Source of the DNA: a virus
IMG/VR virus record: IMGVR_UViG_3300025096_003663
Span: 17,248 to 81,247 of that record
DNA: 64,000 nt
Direction: 5' to 3' (one strand)
The notes beneath the pieces are model-generated. The model did no database searches, was not told the DNA's origin, and saw nothing but the letters and a program-made list of their open reading frames with translations. The translations under genes were made by a program, and so were the position numbers. Below are positions 16,901 through 25,500 of the stretch, one piece after another. The stretch's first letter is position 1. Each line of letters opens with the position of its first letter.

Positions 16901-18896
16901 TGTCTCGCCACTTTCGCCTTTCGTCCCAAAGTCTGATGAAACACACACTCTGAAAGTCGGCGGATACAATTGGAAACAGTCGTTCAACTCCACATGTCAA
17001 GAGAAAAGTAAATCATATGTGTTGAGAGAAGAGTATACTAAAAAATTCACAAGTTCTGAAGCAATTGGCGAGGCTCTGGAATCAACAGTAGGAACTTTAC
17101 AGGGATACCAGGAGTTTGGTCCTACAGAGCCCGAAGAAGCAGAACAGTTGTCAGAACAAGTGTTGGAATCTGCAGCAAACTCTTTAGCCGAATCCGAAAT
17201 AGAGAGTATGGCTGTTCACCGAGATGTAATGGTGTTCCCTATATGTTCGGTGGAATTGCCTATCCAATTATCCGACGATTTGAAATTTAAAGATTTCTTT
17301 AATTCTCTTGAAGTTGGACAAGGCTTTAAAAGCAAAAAGTTGGAAGATCTGTTCAATAACCAATATATGATACCTTTGGTTGAGCAAATGAAGAAATCTC
17401 AGCCATATAAATTACTTTTCAAATATTGTATCCCGTCCGATCCAATACTTTCAGCTACTTCGATATATTCGAATATAGTGAATGAGCTGCCTCAAGAATT
17501 TTTTAGCAAAACTAAGGAAGAGCTAAAGAGCCTCTTCGAAGTAGCTTTAAACGGCGGAGATTATACTTTCGAATCAACATCCCAAAGAGAATCTGGCGGC
17601 AATCGAGGGGCATATGCTCGTGCTTCCGCGAATTATGGAACTGACGGCAAAGCCCGAGATCCAAGTTTGTTTGACTTCGCGATAAAGACACCAAAGCTTA
17701 TTTTTAAAGGACTTACAGAATTTATTGATCCAGTCATTGCCCCAGCATCAAAGATAGTAAAGGCTGCAAATGCAGGTATGCTTATACCCCAAGTTATGAA
17801 GATTTTGAATCCGGATGGAACTGCCGGCGGCACCAACGACGAGAACTATTTCTTGACTCAAGTAGCTTTCCCTCGCGGCTCAATCCCTTTTCCAACTGGG
17901 GATATGCTTGGCGACGAGGTGACTGTCATCGATAAAGCACAAGGCTTTGGAGGAGCATCGGTAGATGAAGAGATAGTAATGTTTCGTTTTAGAGATGCTC
18001 AGCTTAAGAGCTCGGAAACCGGAAACAATTTGTTCGATAGATATATACAAAATGTCTTTATGAAATATAAGCCACCTCTTGCCGCCATGGAGGAATACTA
18101 TGAAAATGCTTCTGACTCAGCCCTTGTCCCTGAGAGCGAATCTCCGCTCTTCTCTGAAGAAACTAAAGCATTTCAGCGATTCGCACTCGGAACAGTGAAA
18201 AGGGACTTTGGATTAGTGGCTGGAGCTCTTATGAGCCAATATTCGAAAGATCTCAAAAAGGTGAGAGATGGTGTGGTGGAAGAGCTCAAAGACAGAGAGA
18301 TGCTCACCGAAGAACTAGATATCCAACTTCATTTAGATGTTCTGCACCCGTTCTCCCGAGCTTTGTTTCAATTCTTACGCCAAGCTTCTGATTCGGTTAC
18401 CTGTGGTGCCCGAGATGTGATAATAGGAATCTTACGAGGTGAAATAGTAGTAAATCCTACTTATTTCAGCGGCATGGCAACCGGGTTTCTTACTGAAGTA
18501 GATATTAAAACAGAAATCGTATCTCTAAAGACAGACTCACCAATCGTGGATTGGGTTATTTGGGGCACAAACGGAGGTGCTTTCCATATTTCTAACCCGC
18601 CGATACCACAAACTATCTTTCCAGGATATCCCCTACCTTTGCCAATCACACCAGTAGCAATGTCTTCTCTTCCTTACGATATGGTACCATATGGACCAGG
18701 ACCACCCCACAGTCCTCTTGGACATATTTACCATGCAGTCGTTGCAGCAGAGGGGCTGGCGAATGTGGATCTCGACATGAAAGATATCTTGAGAGAGGAA
18801 GAAGGCTTAGAAAGCAAGAAAAAGCTTCGTGGAAAACTATGTATAGATATGGAACAAATCTCTGCCGAAGAAAGAAAACGGCGAGGCTTGGAGTGA
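10959..18896 (+). CDS. Giant 2645-residue virion protein
   Basis: One uninterrupted frame of 2645 codons starting MAKKKKATTVDESHPP. The N-terminal 250 residues contain SLYQLAEEYKDFFRIT and KGSEIYLPNTEPD, a weak LysM-like flavour. A Ser/Pro/Thr-rich linker spans about residues 1497-1587. The C-terminus is proline-rich (FPGYPLPLPITPVA). No long coiled coil, so a tape measure is not favoured. It is followed seven bases later by gp25, so a baseplate-associated or hub-peripheral component is likely. I recognise no family. It is one of the two largest genes in the window. Confidence 0.7.
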   Translation: MAKKKKATTVDESHPPNPDDQYSTVIPPIVEDWTYRPVNKPFYDPEAVAYAIIIQSGKKIKGEIYLTPDESVDTSTLPRDKNSEKKIVKQSTFPHIISEAKERTLKYYNKRVDPGNIELLSDLTIIEHVHISTRPRAPNLFYVTIDAPKFDLIPDLGRYILTPITKESSLYQLAEEYKDFFRITDNTEKGKRARISEILRANGINVLEADNSEVEEWIYRVNYGLEDPPGKDSKFNKGSEIYLPNTEPDFSRVISGGKEIELHIGDTKQDIGKLIALLKIYDEKIRESQFVVKNFDIDRQIKELENFLPRIRTHFLDNDYNFRNFLEDNIRLGLDKDSNLIYIGISSSGSVAYLNKAMPSLALESPFNNPRTMNLLSYLQEIVLLSSSSLPWKDFLSRYISPAPQIVSRDPQSVFEDAQQNTKTILEQLASRFDKFSAKSNRQLGEENSIYGSVQIMNGIFNQQTSALRDTGDAVIRDLANISEKIENPGASACGAGATVYNEVLNKIDFKSLVASAIDCLKEQVPFDCEDIVLAIAEENLDAVAGIFRARINPQYHDILEEALQIATSGDFTLYQIKYEYQFYKPLEEKLAQASEGQIFLGALEYGLNSEGVDYNSLFQEVCSYLSDPRQALSDLTDAFFLPTIFLPDNLPTVDIDEMTTVAFEKMLLELVSSLIVKTVQAVISTLLNRCREGSGSGDGSSSPGYGSGLDVGAAIADNVGAPNFREAMEDLLDSLGTSPWSPALPTGGAFELIESGTVQLASDISSSLTSSTLDMVETESKFLVMQNLFTILKGELTSPEIIRLLEGRASPSLLQVVLNIIHPSSTQPQNEILSPLRDSIMTKGDVEEMFQKIASLVDLGPTIEQVNILSNQLGCSLDDFVSSRVPLWCNTLPPDQTTPVAESVIYDEKENFLDYYRYLWKPSNMLPDPCEDPNTNINTIVPKDSNSFSFMLDKVLKTIFDNVYMAYDSSVLSFPDPMFVLTEEPRKIPRVQRTGAQVSIDYYNFQKLQEEELSFEIPDQFGHGYVINPEFQRLISDGIVPADGDPNGPYGPYTTEKLDLIGRLADILPEGIPLTDFGLDSAGKMFELLKDFLVRKPAPRITVNDTVPELAANSKAALKNIDNLVLNSSTPGQIELELQQPTVLGNVESKMMQYVLQLKMMENNDFLLKIGQFPPDLGALAVQEPVQSENSAFFYEEYEGNITFPATAHDLLQYVRSNTPSAIFNDFQQKADFQRLIYTITRNGIEHYSGNFSSPPNVFNDNLVGDLNEFSDTVMYHDIIRQMFSGISSHILTSPMLRFTGDMGKSIIRVPYLSIVDWSPLPNEDEAACGHDPHILSIDTIRRQMKEDYENKINKIECDDLGNEISSNAQGRKDLSSLEKAIMSGCVLTTLRTYSLEQLLRSMFPVSVFSGSDFMTEVQLKYIVDKVNDNIYDKSESYYDAFLQELERVFGDRMEEFSPYGTIPSVIADGNKSGISWVYAQRALDEFYGAKDLATEELSSSPIGNANLGGASTPTNSDIFQPSSDEEIISQPSASPPTPATGGSSTQPPLSALEVGSPPSNLPAQIEVVDTDVSESLNPGLLEDPCTDLNVPSLIPTTPLRENLKYRIAFLIEEQVYSLLGKLQDLISFKGNLSLDDNFLTKILPLLDTPRYDGDPRFAETGDYGTVTAIALKSQAEEYNDKFNQWKASKEAILRLFRQAPFPSEAYRQAMIDSLEAPDPLTLGRNSIPVLASTDLDGTTFYSKHTDSSDLSMKRELKYMSVSNFKQILSAKLDEFKTWYEDDERETNWNGEFGLFSHQEGSDSKYYWDLTSKGDDGQEGNKGFWEWFFADSQYKDMDKFARTYPYPEYDDFLEGIQKHTPIPNARGLESYSGESTPSFDPSGEAGKLFLERYILTEKQESEETDVFPGTRFMSSDPDSPTIAKEKLGGEINLSSQEIQNITTFAGQMNGIAIQGDSEHSPDSNVADKFKKISFGLRLSYVSPLSPFVPKSDETHTLKVGGYNWKQSFNSTCQEKSKSYVLREEYTKKFTSSEAIGEALESTVGTLQGYQEFGPTEPEEAEQLSEQVLESAANSLAESEIESMAVHRDVMVFPICSVELPIQLSDDLKFKDFFNSLEVGQGFKSKKLEDLFNNQYMIPLVEQMKKSQPYKLLFKYCIPSDPILSATSIYSNIVNELPQEFFSKTKEELKSLFEVALNGGDYTFESTSQRESGGNRGAYARASANYGTDGKARDPSLFDFAIKTPKLIFKGLTEFIDPVIAPASKIVKAANAGMLIPQVMKILNPDGTAGGTNDENYFLTQVAFPRGSIPFPTGDMLGDEVTVIDKAQGFGGASVDEEIVMFRFRDAQLKSSETGNNLFDRYIQNVFMKYKPPLAAMEEYYENASDSALVPESESPLFSEETKAFQRFALGTVKRDFGLVAGALMSQYSKDLKKVRDGVVEELKDREMLTEELDIQLHLDVLHPFSRALFQFLRQASDSVTCGARDVIIGILRGEIVVNPTYFSGMATGFLTEVDIKTEIVSLKTDSPIVDWVIWGTNGGAFHISNPPIPQTIFPGYPLPLPITPVAMSSLPYDMVPYGPGPPHSPLGHIYHAVVAAEGLANVDLDMKDILREEEGLESKKKLRGKLCIDMEQISAEERKRRGLE

Positions 18897-18902
18897 TAAA
18901 TA

Positions 18903-19274
18903 ATGTCTGGAATTTCGCCATCTCTACCTTTAAGAAGGGATCCACAGTATGCTGGATATGCCCTGAACTCCAACATGCTTGATGTAGTAAAGCAAAACTT
19001 CAAGCATTTGGTCCTCACGGCACCAGGGGAAAGGATGATGATTCCTGATTTCGGTGTCGGGATCAGGAACTTTCTTTTTGAACAAAATGACCAGTCCACA
19101 TATGCCGCCATCCGTGGAAAGCTGGACGAACAGGTTCGGAAATACATTCCATTTATAGCAATCCAAGAAGTCCAGTTTGAAGGCGGAGAGATTCAGGATA
19201 ATGGTGTTCAGATAGTTATAACATATGAAGTGGTTCCGCTTCAGTTCAGTGATACGCTTTCAATAGAAATTTAA
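18903..19274 (+). CDS. gp25: Baseplate wedge protein gp25
   Basis: A 123-residue protein with the gp25/IraD-like lysozyme-fold signature: LVLTAPGERMMIPDFGVGIR followed by FLFEQNDQ (about 38-65). gp25 is the conserved wedge core subunit of T4-type and related contractile machines, where it binds gp6 and helps nucleate the sheath. It is short and close to the family's usual 130 residues. gp6 follows 16 bases downstream, the conserved order in T4-like phages. Confidence 0.92.
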   Translation: MSGISPSLPLRRDPQYAGYALNSNMLDVVKQNFKHLVLTAPGERMMIPDFGVGIRNFLFEQNDQSTYAAIRGKLDEQVRKYIPFIAIQEVQFEGGEIQDNGVQIVITYEVVPLQFSDTLSIEI

Positions 19275-19290
19275 GGGAGGAGGATAACAT

Positions 19291-21084
19291 ATGCCCTCTG
19301 GCAAAAAGATATCAATAAATTATACAAGCAGGGACTTTGACACCATCAAGAGTGATCTGGTCAACTATGCTAAAAAATACTATTCTGACACTTATCAGGA
19401 TTTCTCGGAAACTGGATTCGGCTCTTTGATGCTGGATACGGTTTCTTATGTGGGAGACATTCTCTCATTCTATGTAGACTACCAGGCGAACGAGGGATAT
19501 CTAGCAAGTGCCATTGAATACGATAATGTGGTCCGCCATGCCCGACAACTAGGATACCGGCTAAACAAGAGCCCTTCTTCCTATGGTACTGTAGCTTTTT
19601 ATATAGTAGTCCCGGCAGTTGTAGATGGACCGAACCGAGCATATATGCCGATCCTCAAGCAGGGGTCCGTTCTCTCTTCCGACAACAACACCAGATTTAC
19701 CCTAACAGAAGATGTGGATTTCGCTAATACCAAAAACAATGTCGTAGTTGCCACAGTAAACAGCACAACCGGTCTGCCGACATCCTATGCAATCCAAGCT
19801 TACGGGCAAGTGGTTTCCGGAAGAATCGTCGAAGAGACAGTTTCAGTCGGCGACTATGAAAGATTTAGGAAAGTCGAATTAGGCGGCACCGATATAGCGG
19901 AAATAGTTTCAATCGAAGATGCCGAAGGGAATGAGTATTTCGAGGTAGAAAACTTATCTCAAAATGTTATTTTCCGAGCAGTAACAAATACCAACTCAGA
20001 CGACAGAGAAAACACCCCATATCTTCTTAAACCACGATATATCTCCAGAAGATTTACGACTGAAAGAGATAGAAATATAACAACAATACAGTTTGGTAGC
20101 GGAGATGAGAGCTCAGATAAGAGTTCAGCCATTTCAGAACCAAGCTCTGTAGTTATGTTTTCCTACGGCAAAGAATATATTTCAGATACAGCAATAGATC
20201 CAACAAGGCTCGTTGATTCTAACAAATTTGGAGTCGCCCCGTCTAACACATCGCTTAGAATAAGATATCGACTCAACAGTGCTGCTAGCAATAATGTGTC
20301 TGCCGGCGGTTTGACATCAATTGAGACATCTAACTTTTCTTTTGAAAACGAAAATGATTTATCTAATATTCTCGTAGAATCTGTAGTATCTTCTGTTGAA
20401 GCAAACAATGAGAGTGCTATTGTTGGCAACATTTCGCTACCAACATCTGAAGAGATAAAAATAAGAAGCTTAGGTATGTTCTCAACACAGCATAGAGCAG
20501 TTACCAGGGAAGATTATATCAACCTCACTTATGCAATGCCAGAAAAGTTTGGAGCCGTGAAGAGAGCAAATCTTATCCAGGACAACAAATCTTTTAAGCG
20601 AAATCTAAATCTTTATATCATCTCAGAAGACGAGAACCAAAAGTTGGTACAGTCCAATCAATCTCTAAAAAGTAACTTAAAAACTTGGCTAAATAAGAAC
20701 AAGATGATATCTGATTCGATTGATATACTAGATGCCAAGATAGTCAACTTTGGCATTGAGTTCGAAGCAATCGGAGAGGTAGACCAAGATAACTTTGACT
20801 TACTATCTGATGCTGTCGAGGCTCTATCTGAAAAATTCACAAAGAACTACGACATCTCGGAGAATATTTACATCTCAGACATCTACTCTACTCTAAAGAA
20901 TGTTGATGGAATCTTGGATGTAACCAGTGCCAAAGCTGTCCTGAAAGTCGGCGGAGTATACTCTGATGTATTTTACGACTTCCAAGAGAACCTTTCGGCA
21001 GACGGAAGAATGATAAACATACCGAATAATGTCATCGTAGAACTTAAGCTGCCAGACATAGACATAAAAGGAGTTATTAGATAA
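19291..21084 (+). CDS. gp6: Baseplate wedge protein gp6 (Baseplate J-like)
   Basis: A 597-residue protein with the gp6/baseplate J N-terminus: INYTSRDFDTIKSDLVNYAK, then ETGFGSLMLDTVSYVGDIL and NVVRHARQLGYRLNKSPSS (about residues 8-95). gp6 dimers form the iris ring around the hub in T4. A GGAGGAGG ribosome site lies at about 19276-19283. The C-terminal part (LKNVDGILDVTSAKAVL) also matches the J-like dimerisation region. It ends by a TAATG overlap with the next gene. Confidence 0.92.
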   Translation: MPSGKKISINYTSRDFDTIKSDLVNYAKKYYSDTYQDFSETGFGSLMLDTVSYVGDILSFYVDYQANEGYLASAIEYDNVVRHARQLGYRLNKSPSSYGTVAFYIVVPAVVDGPNRAYMPILKQGSVLSSDNNTRFTLTEDVDFANTKNNVVVATVNSTTGLPTSYAIQAYGQVVSGRIVEETVSVGDYERFRKVELGGTDIAEIVSIEDAEGNEYFEVENLSQNVIFRAVTNTNSDDRENTPYLLKPRYISRRFTTERDRNITTIQFGSGDESSDKSSAISEPSSVVMFSYGKEYISDTAIDPTRLVDSNKFGVAPSNTSLRIRYRLNSAASNNVSAGGLTSIETSNFSFENENDLSNILVESVVSSVEANNESAIVGNISLPTSEEIKIRSLGMFSTQHRAVTREDYINLTYAMPEKFGAVKRANLIQDNKSFKRNLNLYIISEDENQKLVQSNQSLKSNLKTWLNKNKMISDSIDILDAKIVNFGIEFEAIGEVDQDNFDLLSDAVEALSEKFTKNYDISENIYISDIYSTLKNVDGILDVTSAKAVLKVGGVYSDVFYDFQENLSADGRMINIPNNVIVELKLPDIDIKGVIR

Positions 21085-22499
21085 TGGCTATTAAGAGATA
21101 TATTGCTGATGCAGATAACACCATAACGGATGCCCTTAAATCAAACCTGATTGACTCCGGAAGCCTAGCAAACATGGGAGAGGCAGACATCCTAGAGGTT
21201 TTCTCAATAAGAGGACAAGCCACATCTTCATCACTAGAGATTTCTCGGGCACTAACAAAGTTCCCAGTATCTACTATCATATCTGACCGAGCGGCAGGCA
21301 CGATACCAAAGAGCGGAAGCACCAACTTTGTGTTACGACTTTCCAATGCTCCTCACTCGGAGACAACCCCAACAAAATTTAATTTAACAGTCCAGCCTAT
21401 TTCCCGCTCTTGGGAGGAGGGATACGGGCTAGATATGGAAGAGTATAAAGACCTCGGGGCATCTAACTGGGTATCCTCATCTACAGGAGTATCTTGGACG
21501 ACAGAGGGAGGGGATTATCTCACTTCTTCAAACTATAATGTATATTTTCCCGGCGGCGACGAAGATTTAGAAGTTGATATCACAAACCTCGTTGAGCAAT
21601 GGATTGATGGAACCTTTTCCAACTATGGAGTGGGGGTTCATCTAACAGCCAGCGAGGAGAACTCTTCTAGAAGCTATTACACGAAAAAGTTCTTCGCCAG
21701 GGACAGCGAGTTTTACTTTAAGCGCCCATATGTCGAAGCAAGATGGGACTCTTCTGTTTCAGACGACAGGAACCAGTTTATTATCAGCAGTTCTCTTTTG
21801 CCGGCTGAGGATAATCTAAATAAGATCTATTTTTATAATAAATTTCGTGGAAAGTTTGTTAATGTGCCGGCAGTTGGAACGGGCAGCATATATGTTAGCC
21901 TCTATTCCGGTTCGGTCGGTCCTCTTGGAAGTAAACTAGATCTCCAAGGTGCCGCCACTTCCATAGAAGGAGCTTATGTCTCGGAAGGGATATATTCCGC
22001 ATCGGTAGCTATTGACACGAGTTTTACTACATTATACGATGTATGGCACGATAATGCTGGAACCGAGTTTTTTACCGGCAGTGCTATCAATCCAGTATCG
22101 TTCAATGCTTCATCGGATGACGAAGACGAAGAATACATCATTAAAATAACTAACTTGAAATCTTCATATTCTAAGAACGAAAAATCACAGTTTAGAATGT
22201 ATGCGAGAACAAAAGATTGGTCACCAAATATTTACACAATCGCCACTTCAGACATAGAGAATACTACAATAAACGATATGTACTACAAGCTCTATAGGAG
22301 CTCTGATTTGTATGAAGTCATTCCGTATGGCACTGGAAGCACGAACCATACGAAGCTTTCTTACGATGATAAGGGAAACTACTTCAATTTTGATATGTCT
22401 CTCCTACAAGAGGGCTACGAATATACATTCAAATTCTTGATAGAAGAGTACGGTGAATTTGTGGAACAGAAAGAAGAATTTAAATTTAGAGTTGATTAA
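21084..22499 (+). CDS. DNRLRE-like tail/baseplate protein
   Basis: A 471-residue protein. After an N-terminal region it has a beta-sandwich segment with RSWEEGYGLDMEEYKDLGAS (about 111-130), VDITNLVEQWIDG and YYTKKFFARDSEFYFKRPYV, the pattern of DNRLRE carbohydrate-binding-like domains. The C-terminal part reads as further beta domains (YEYTFKFLIEEYGEF). It probably forms part of the baseplate periphery and may bind glycan. It is coupled to gp6 by a one-base overlap and leads directly into the LamG protein. Confidence 0.65.
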   Translation: MAIKRYIADADNTITDALKSNLIDSGSLANMGEADILEVFSIRGQATSSSLEISRALTKFPVSTIISDRAAGTIPKSGSTNFVLRLSNAPHSETTPTKFNLTVQPISRSWEEGYGLDMEEYKDLGASNWVSSSTGVSWTTEGGDYLTSSNYNVYFPGGDEDLEVDITNLVEQWIDGTFSNYGVGVHLTASEENSSRSYYTKKFFARDSEFYFKRPYVEARWDSSVSDDRNQFIISSSLLPAEDNLNKIYFYNKFRGKFVNVPAVGTGSIYVSLYSGSVGPLGSKLDLQGAATSIEGAYVSEGIYSASVAIDTSFTTLYDVWHDNAGTEFFTGSAINPVSFNASSDDEDEEYIIKITNLKSSYSKNEKSQFRMYARTKDWSPNIYTIATSDIENTTINDMYYKLYRSSDLYEVIPYGTGSTNHTKLSYDDKGNYFNFDMSLLQEGYEYTFKFLIEEYGEFVEQKEEFKFRVD

Positions 22500-22501
22500 G
22501 A

Positions 22502-25500
22502 ATGGGAATTAAAGATTTATTTAATAACGAGAAAGATACTAAAGTAGTATCTGCTACGAACAAGAAGAATATTTCCGAGGAAATTGAGTCCGAAGGGTAT
22601 TATACATCCGAAATACAGGAAAAGAACAAGTTCGAGCCCCATGTTGACTATTCGCTACCAAGAAACTTTGCTAAGTTTGGTTCGGCGAAGAAGTATTATG
22701 AAGACTCAATAACAGGAATATATACCACTTATCCATTCGATGGCTCAAAGAAAAATAAGACCCAATGGATGCTGACTGCCTCCGGTATTGATAGATATAT
22801 CTTCGAGAACGAATATCCCAGAACGAACGGCTATATAGACTTTTCTTATGGCGGCTGGGGATCTACTTCATTATCTACTGGGTCAACCACAGTGTATGCT
22901 CTTCCGTCCACCACAGAGTACATTACAATATATGGTGGACCAAATAAAGATCCGAATGGTTCCGGCAAAACTCTAGCTAGCATTTTCGCCAACTCAAGCT
23001 CAAACTTTTATGATGTCTCTGATAATCGAGAATCGAATTTAGAATTTGCCGATGGCGGTAACACTGTCGAATGGTGGATGAAGAAAGATGCCTTTGTCGC
23101 TGCTGGCCAGCAAGAAGTTGTTTTTGATTTATGGTCTAGCGGATCAACGACGGGTACCCCTGCCGGCGACTATGGTAGATTTGCTGTTCTCGTTAACAGT
23201 TCTTCGTCGCCGATTCATCTCTCTTATTTGTCTGGAATTTTTGGAATTAATGCTAGTTTTGATGGTGCACTTGCTCCTACAGCGGCATCTATAGCAGACG
23301 GCAATTGGCACCACTATGCCATCAGCGCTAATACCACACCATACGAATATTTGTCTAATACAAAAAGCATTTTGTTTGATGGAGCCGCCGAGTATATCGA
23401 AGTTGGAGCGATAGGAGGCACTGCTGATATCGGCGGCCGAACAAATACATCGCTATCTCTATGGTGCAAGATGACTTCTCTTGCAGTCGCCGCCAATGTT
23501 TATGGAAACGGCACCGCCGGAAACACGAATAGATTAAAGATATTGCCCGACGGCACGTTTCAAGTAACAATGAATAACGCTGGCGGCACTACTTTCCCCG
23601 CGACCGGAGCGGGATTAGTTGCCGCTGATACATGGTGTCATTTGGTTTTTACATACGACAGTTCAGACACGACCAACGGTGCAAAATTATATATCAACGG
23701 GGTCATTCAGAATGGAGCGGGCGACGCAACTAATGGCGCCTTGGATATTCCGACACAGGCACCAGCGCTGGCTAGCGGTCGCGCCGGCACAGCCGCTAGT
23801 CCATTTCCTGGGAATATAGATGAACCGAGTTTTTGGGATAGAACACTTTCCGCATCTGAAGTTCTAGGACTTTATAACAATGGAACTCCAACAGATCTAA
23901 AGGGCATGCCTGGATTAATATGCTGGTATAGGATGGGAGACGATCCTCGCGATAGTACAGACAGCACCGATCCCGCAGCGAGAATTTATGATCAAGTGGG
24001 CAGCAACAACGGCACTCCTGTAGATATGGAATCCACAGATATAGTTGAAGATGTGGCCGGCATCGGGCAGTGGGGGCGCATAAAAGCAGACTTGTATGTG
24101 GACGGTGTGTATAAAGATTCAGTTTCTGGGAGCGGAATCAATGAAGTAACAGGAGCACTAATCGCCAATGTTGGATCTTATTACGAGGCTAGGGCAGCAG
24201 ACGATTTATCTGTTGAGTTTACTGGATCTGTTGTTCCCGGATGGTGTAAACTCTCCGCCTCTATTGACGAATTTCGTTTCTGGAAAACTGCTAGGACTGA
24301 TAAGCAAATAGGAATGAATTGGTTTACTCAAGTGGGTGGCGGCACAAACATTGACGATGCAAACACCGACCTCGGTGTCTATTATAAGTTCAACGAAGGA
24401 ATCACTCAAACTGTCAGCATTGACTCGAAAGTCTTAGACTATTCTGGTCGATTCTCTGATGGTACCTGGACTGGGTATAGCGCTGGAGCAAGGAGCACTG
24501 GCTCTGCCATGGTGGATGCCGGTGCCACAGATTCAGAGTTCAAGGATCCCATTATCTACTCTTTCCACCCAGAAGTGGTTTCACTATCGACGACCAAAGC
24601 GATGGAAGGCACAGAATATGATTATGGGAATGCTTCTAGTATTTATTACAGCATCCCGTCTTGGATCATAGAAGAGGACGACACAAGAGGAGATTTATTA
24701 AACCTAACTCAAATAATCTCAAGCTTCTTCGACTCTCTCCAACTGAAGATCCAGGATATCCCAAGGCTCAAAGATGTTCAGTATGTCTCATCCTCTCAAA
24801 AGCCTTATCCGTTTACGAAGCGAGGAATAGAGTCGCTAGGCTTCACAGCCCCAGATTTATTTGTAGAATCAACTCTCCTCGAAAATGTAGCTTCCAGAAA
24901 TGAGACAGAGAATTTCGACGAGAAAATATACAATATCAAAAATGTGATATATCAGAACATCTACAACAATCTTCTGTATATCTACAAGACAAAGGGAACT
25001 GCTAAATCTTTTAGAAACCTAATGAGATGCTACGGCATTGATGAAGAGTTGATGAGAGTCAATCTCTACATCGACGGAGCCACTTACGATCTGGAAGACG
25101 GCTATAAGATAGAAGGCTTGGATAAGAAGTTCGTCAACTTTGCCGGACCAGATAGATTCAATGGCTCTGTTTACCAGACAGCCTCTTCCGACATATCCAA
25201 CTCGGTTTCGTTCCTCACAGCTTCCACTTTCGATCATCCAATGACTGTCGAAGTCGAGGCAATATTTCCAAAGAAATTCACAAAAGAGGACACTCTCTAT
25301 TTCGAGACAAACTTTGTTTCCTCTTCTCTATTCGGCATTCATACAGCCAAAGATGATGGAAGCGACTATACTTGGGAGACAGGAGATCCCGCCAACTTCC
25401 AAGTATATTCGGTAAGAAACTCAACTGAATCTGCTCACGGAAAGTTCGTTCTAAAGAGCACAAGCGAAAATTCGCCTTTCCCAACTCTGGAAACAGAGAT

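Noticed and set aside
10959-18896. Tape measure protein
   Set aside because: Despite its length there are no long helical heptads or membrane-like segments expected of tape measures, and it precedes gp25 directly.
18894-18904. GATAAATAATG before gp25 as T4-type late promoter (NATAAATA)
   Set aside because: It overlaps the previous stop codon and the ATG itself, leaving no room for a transcript start; likely chance in AT-rich stop/start context.
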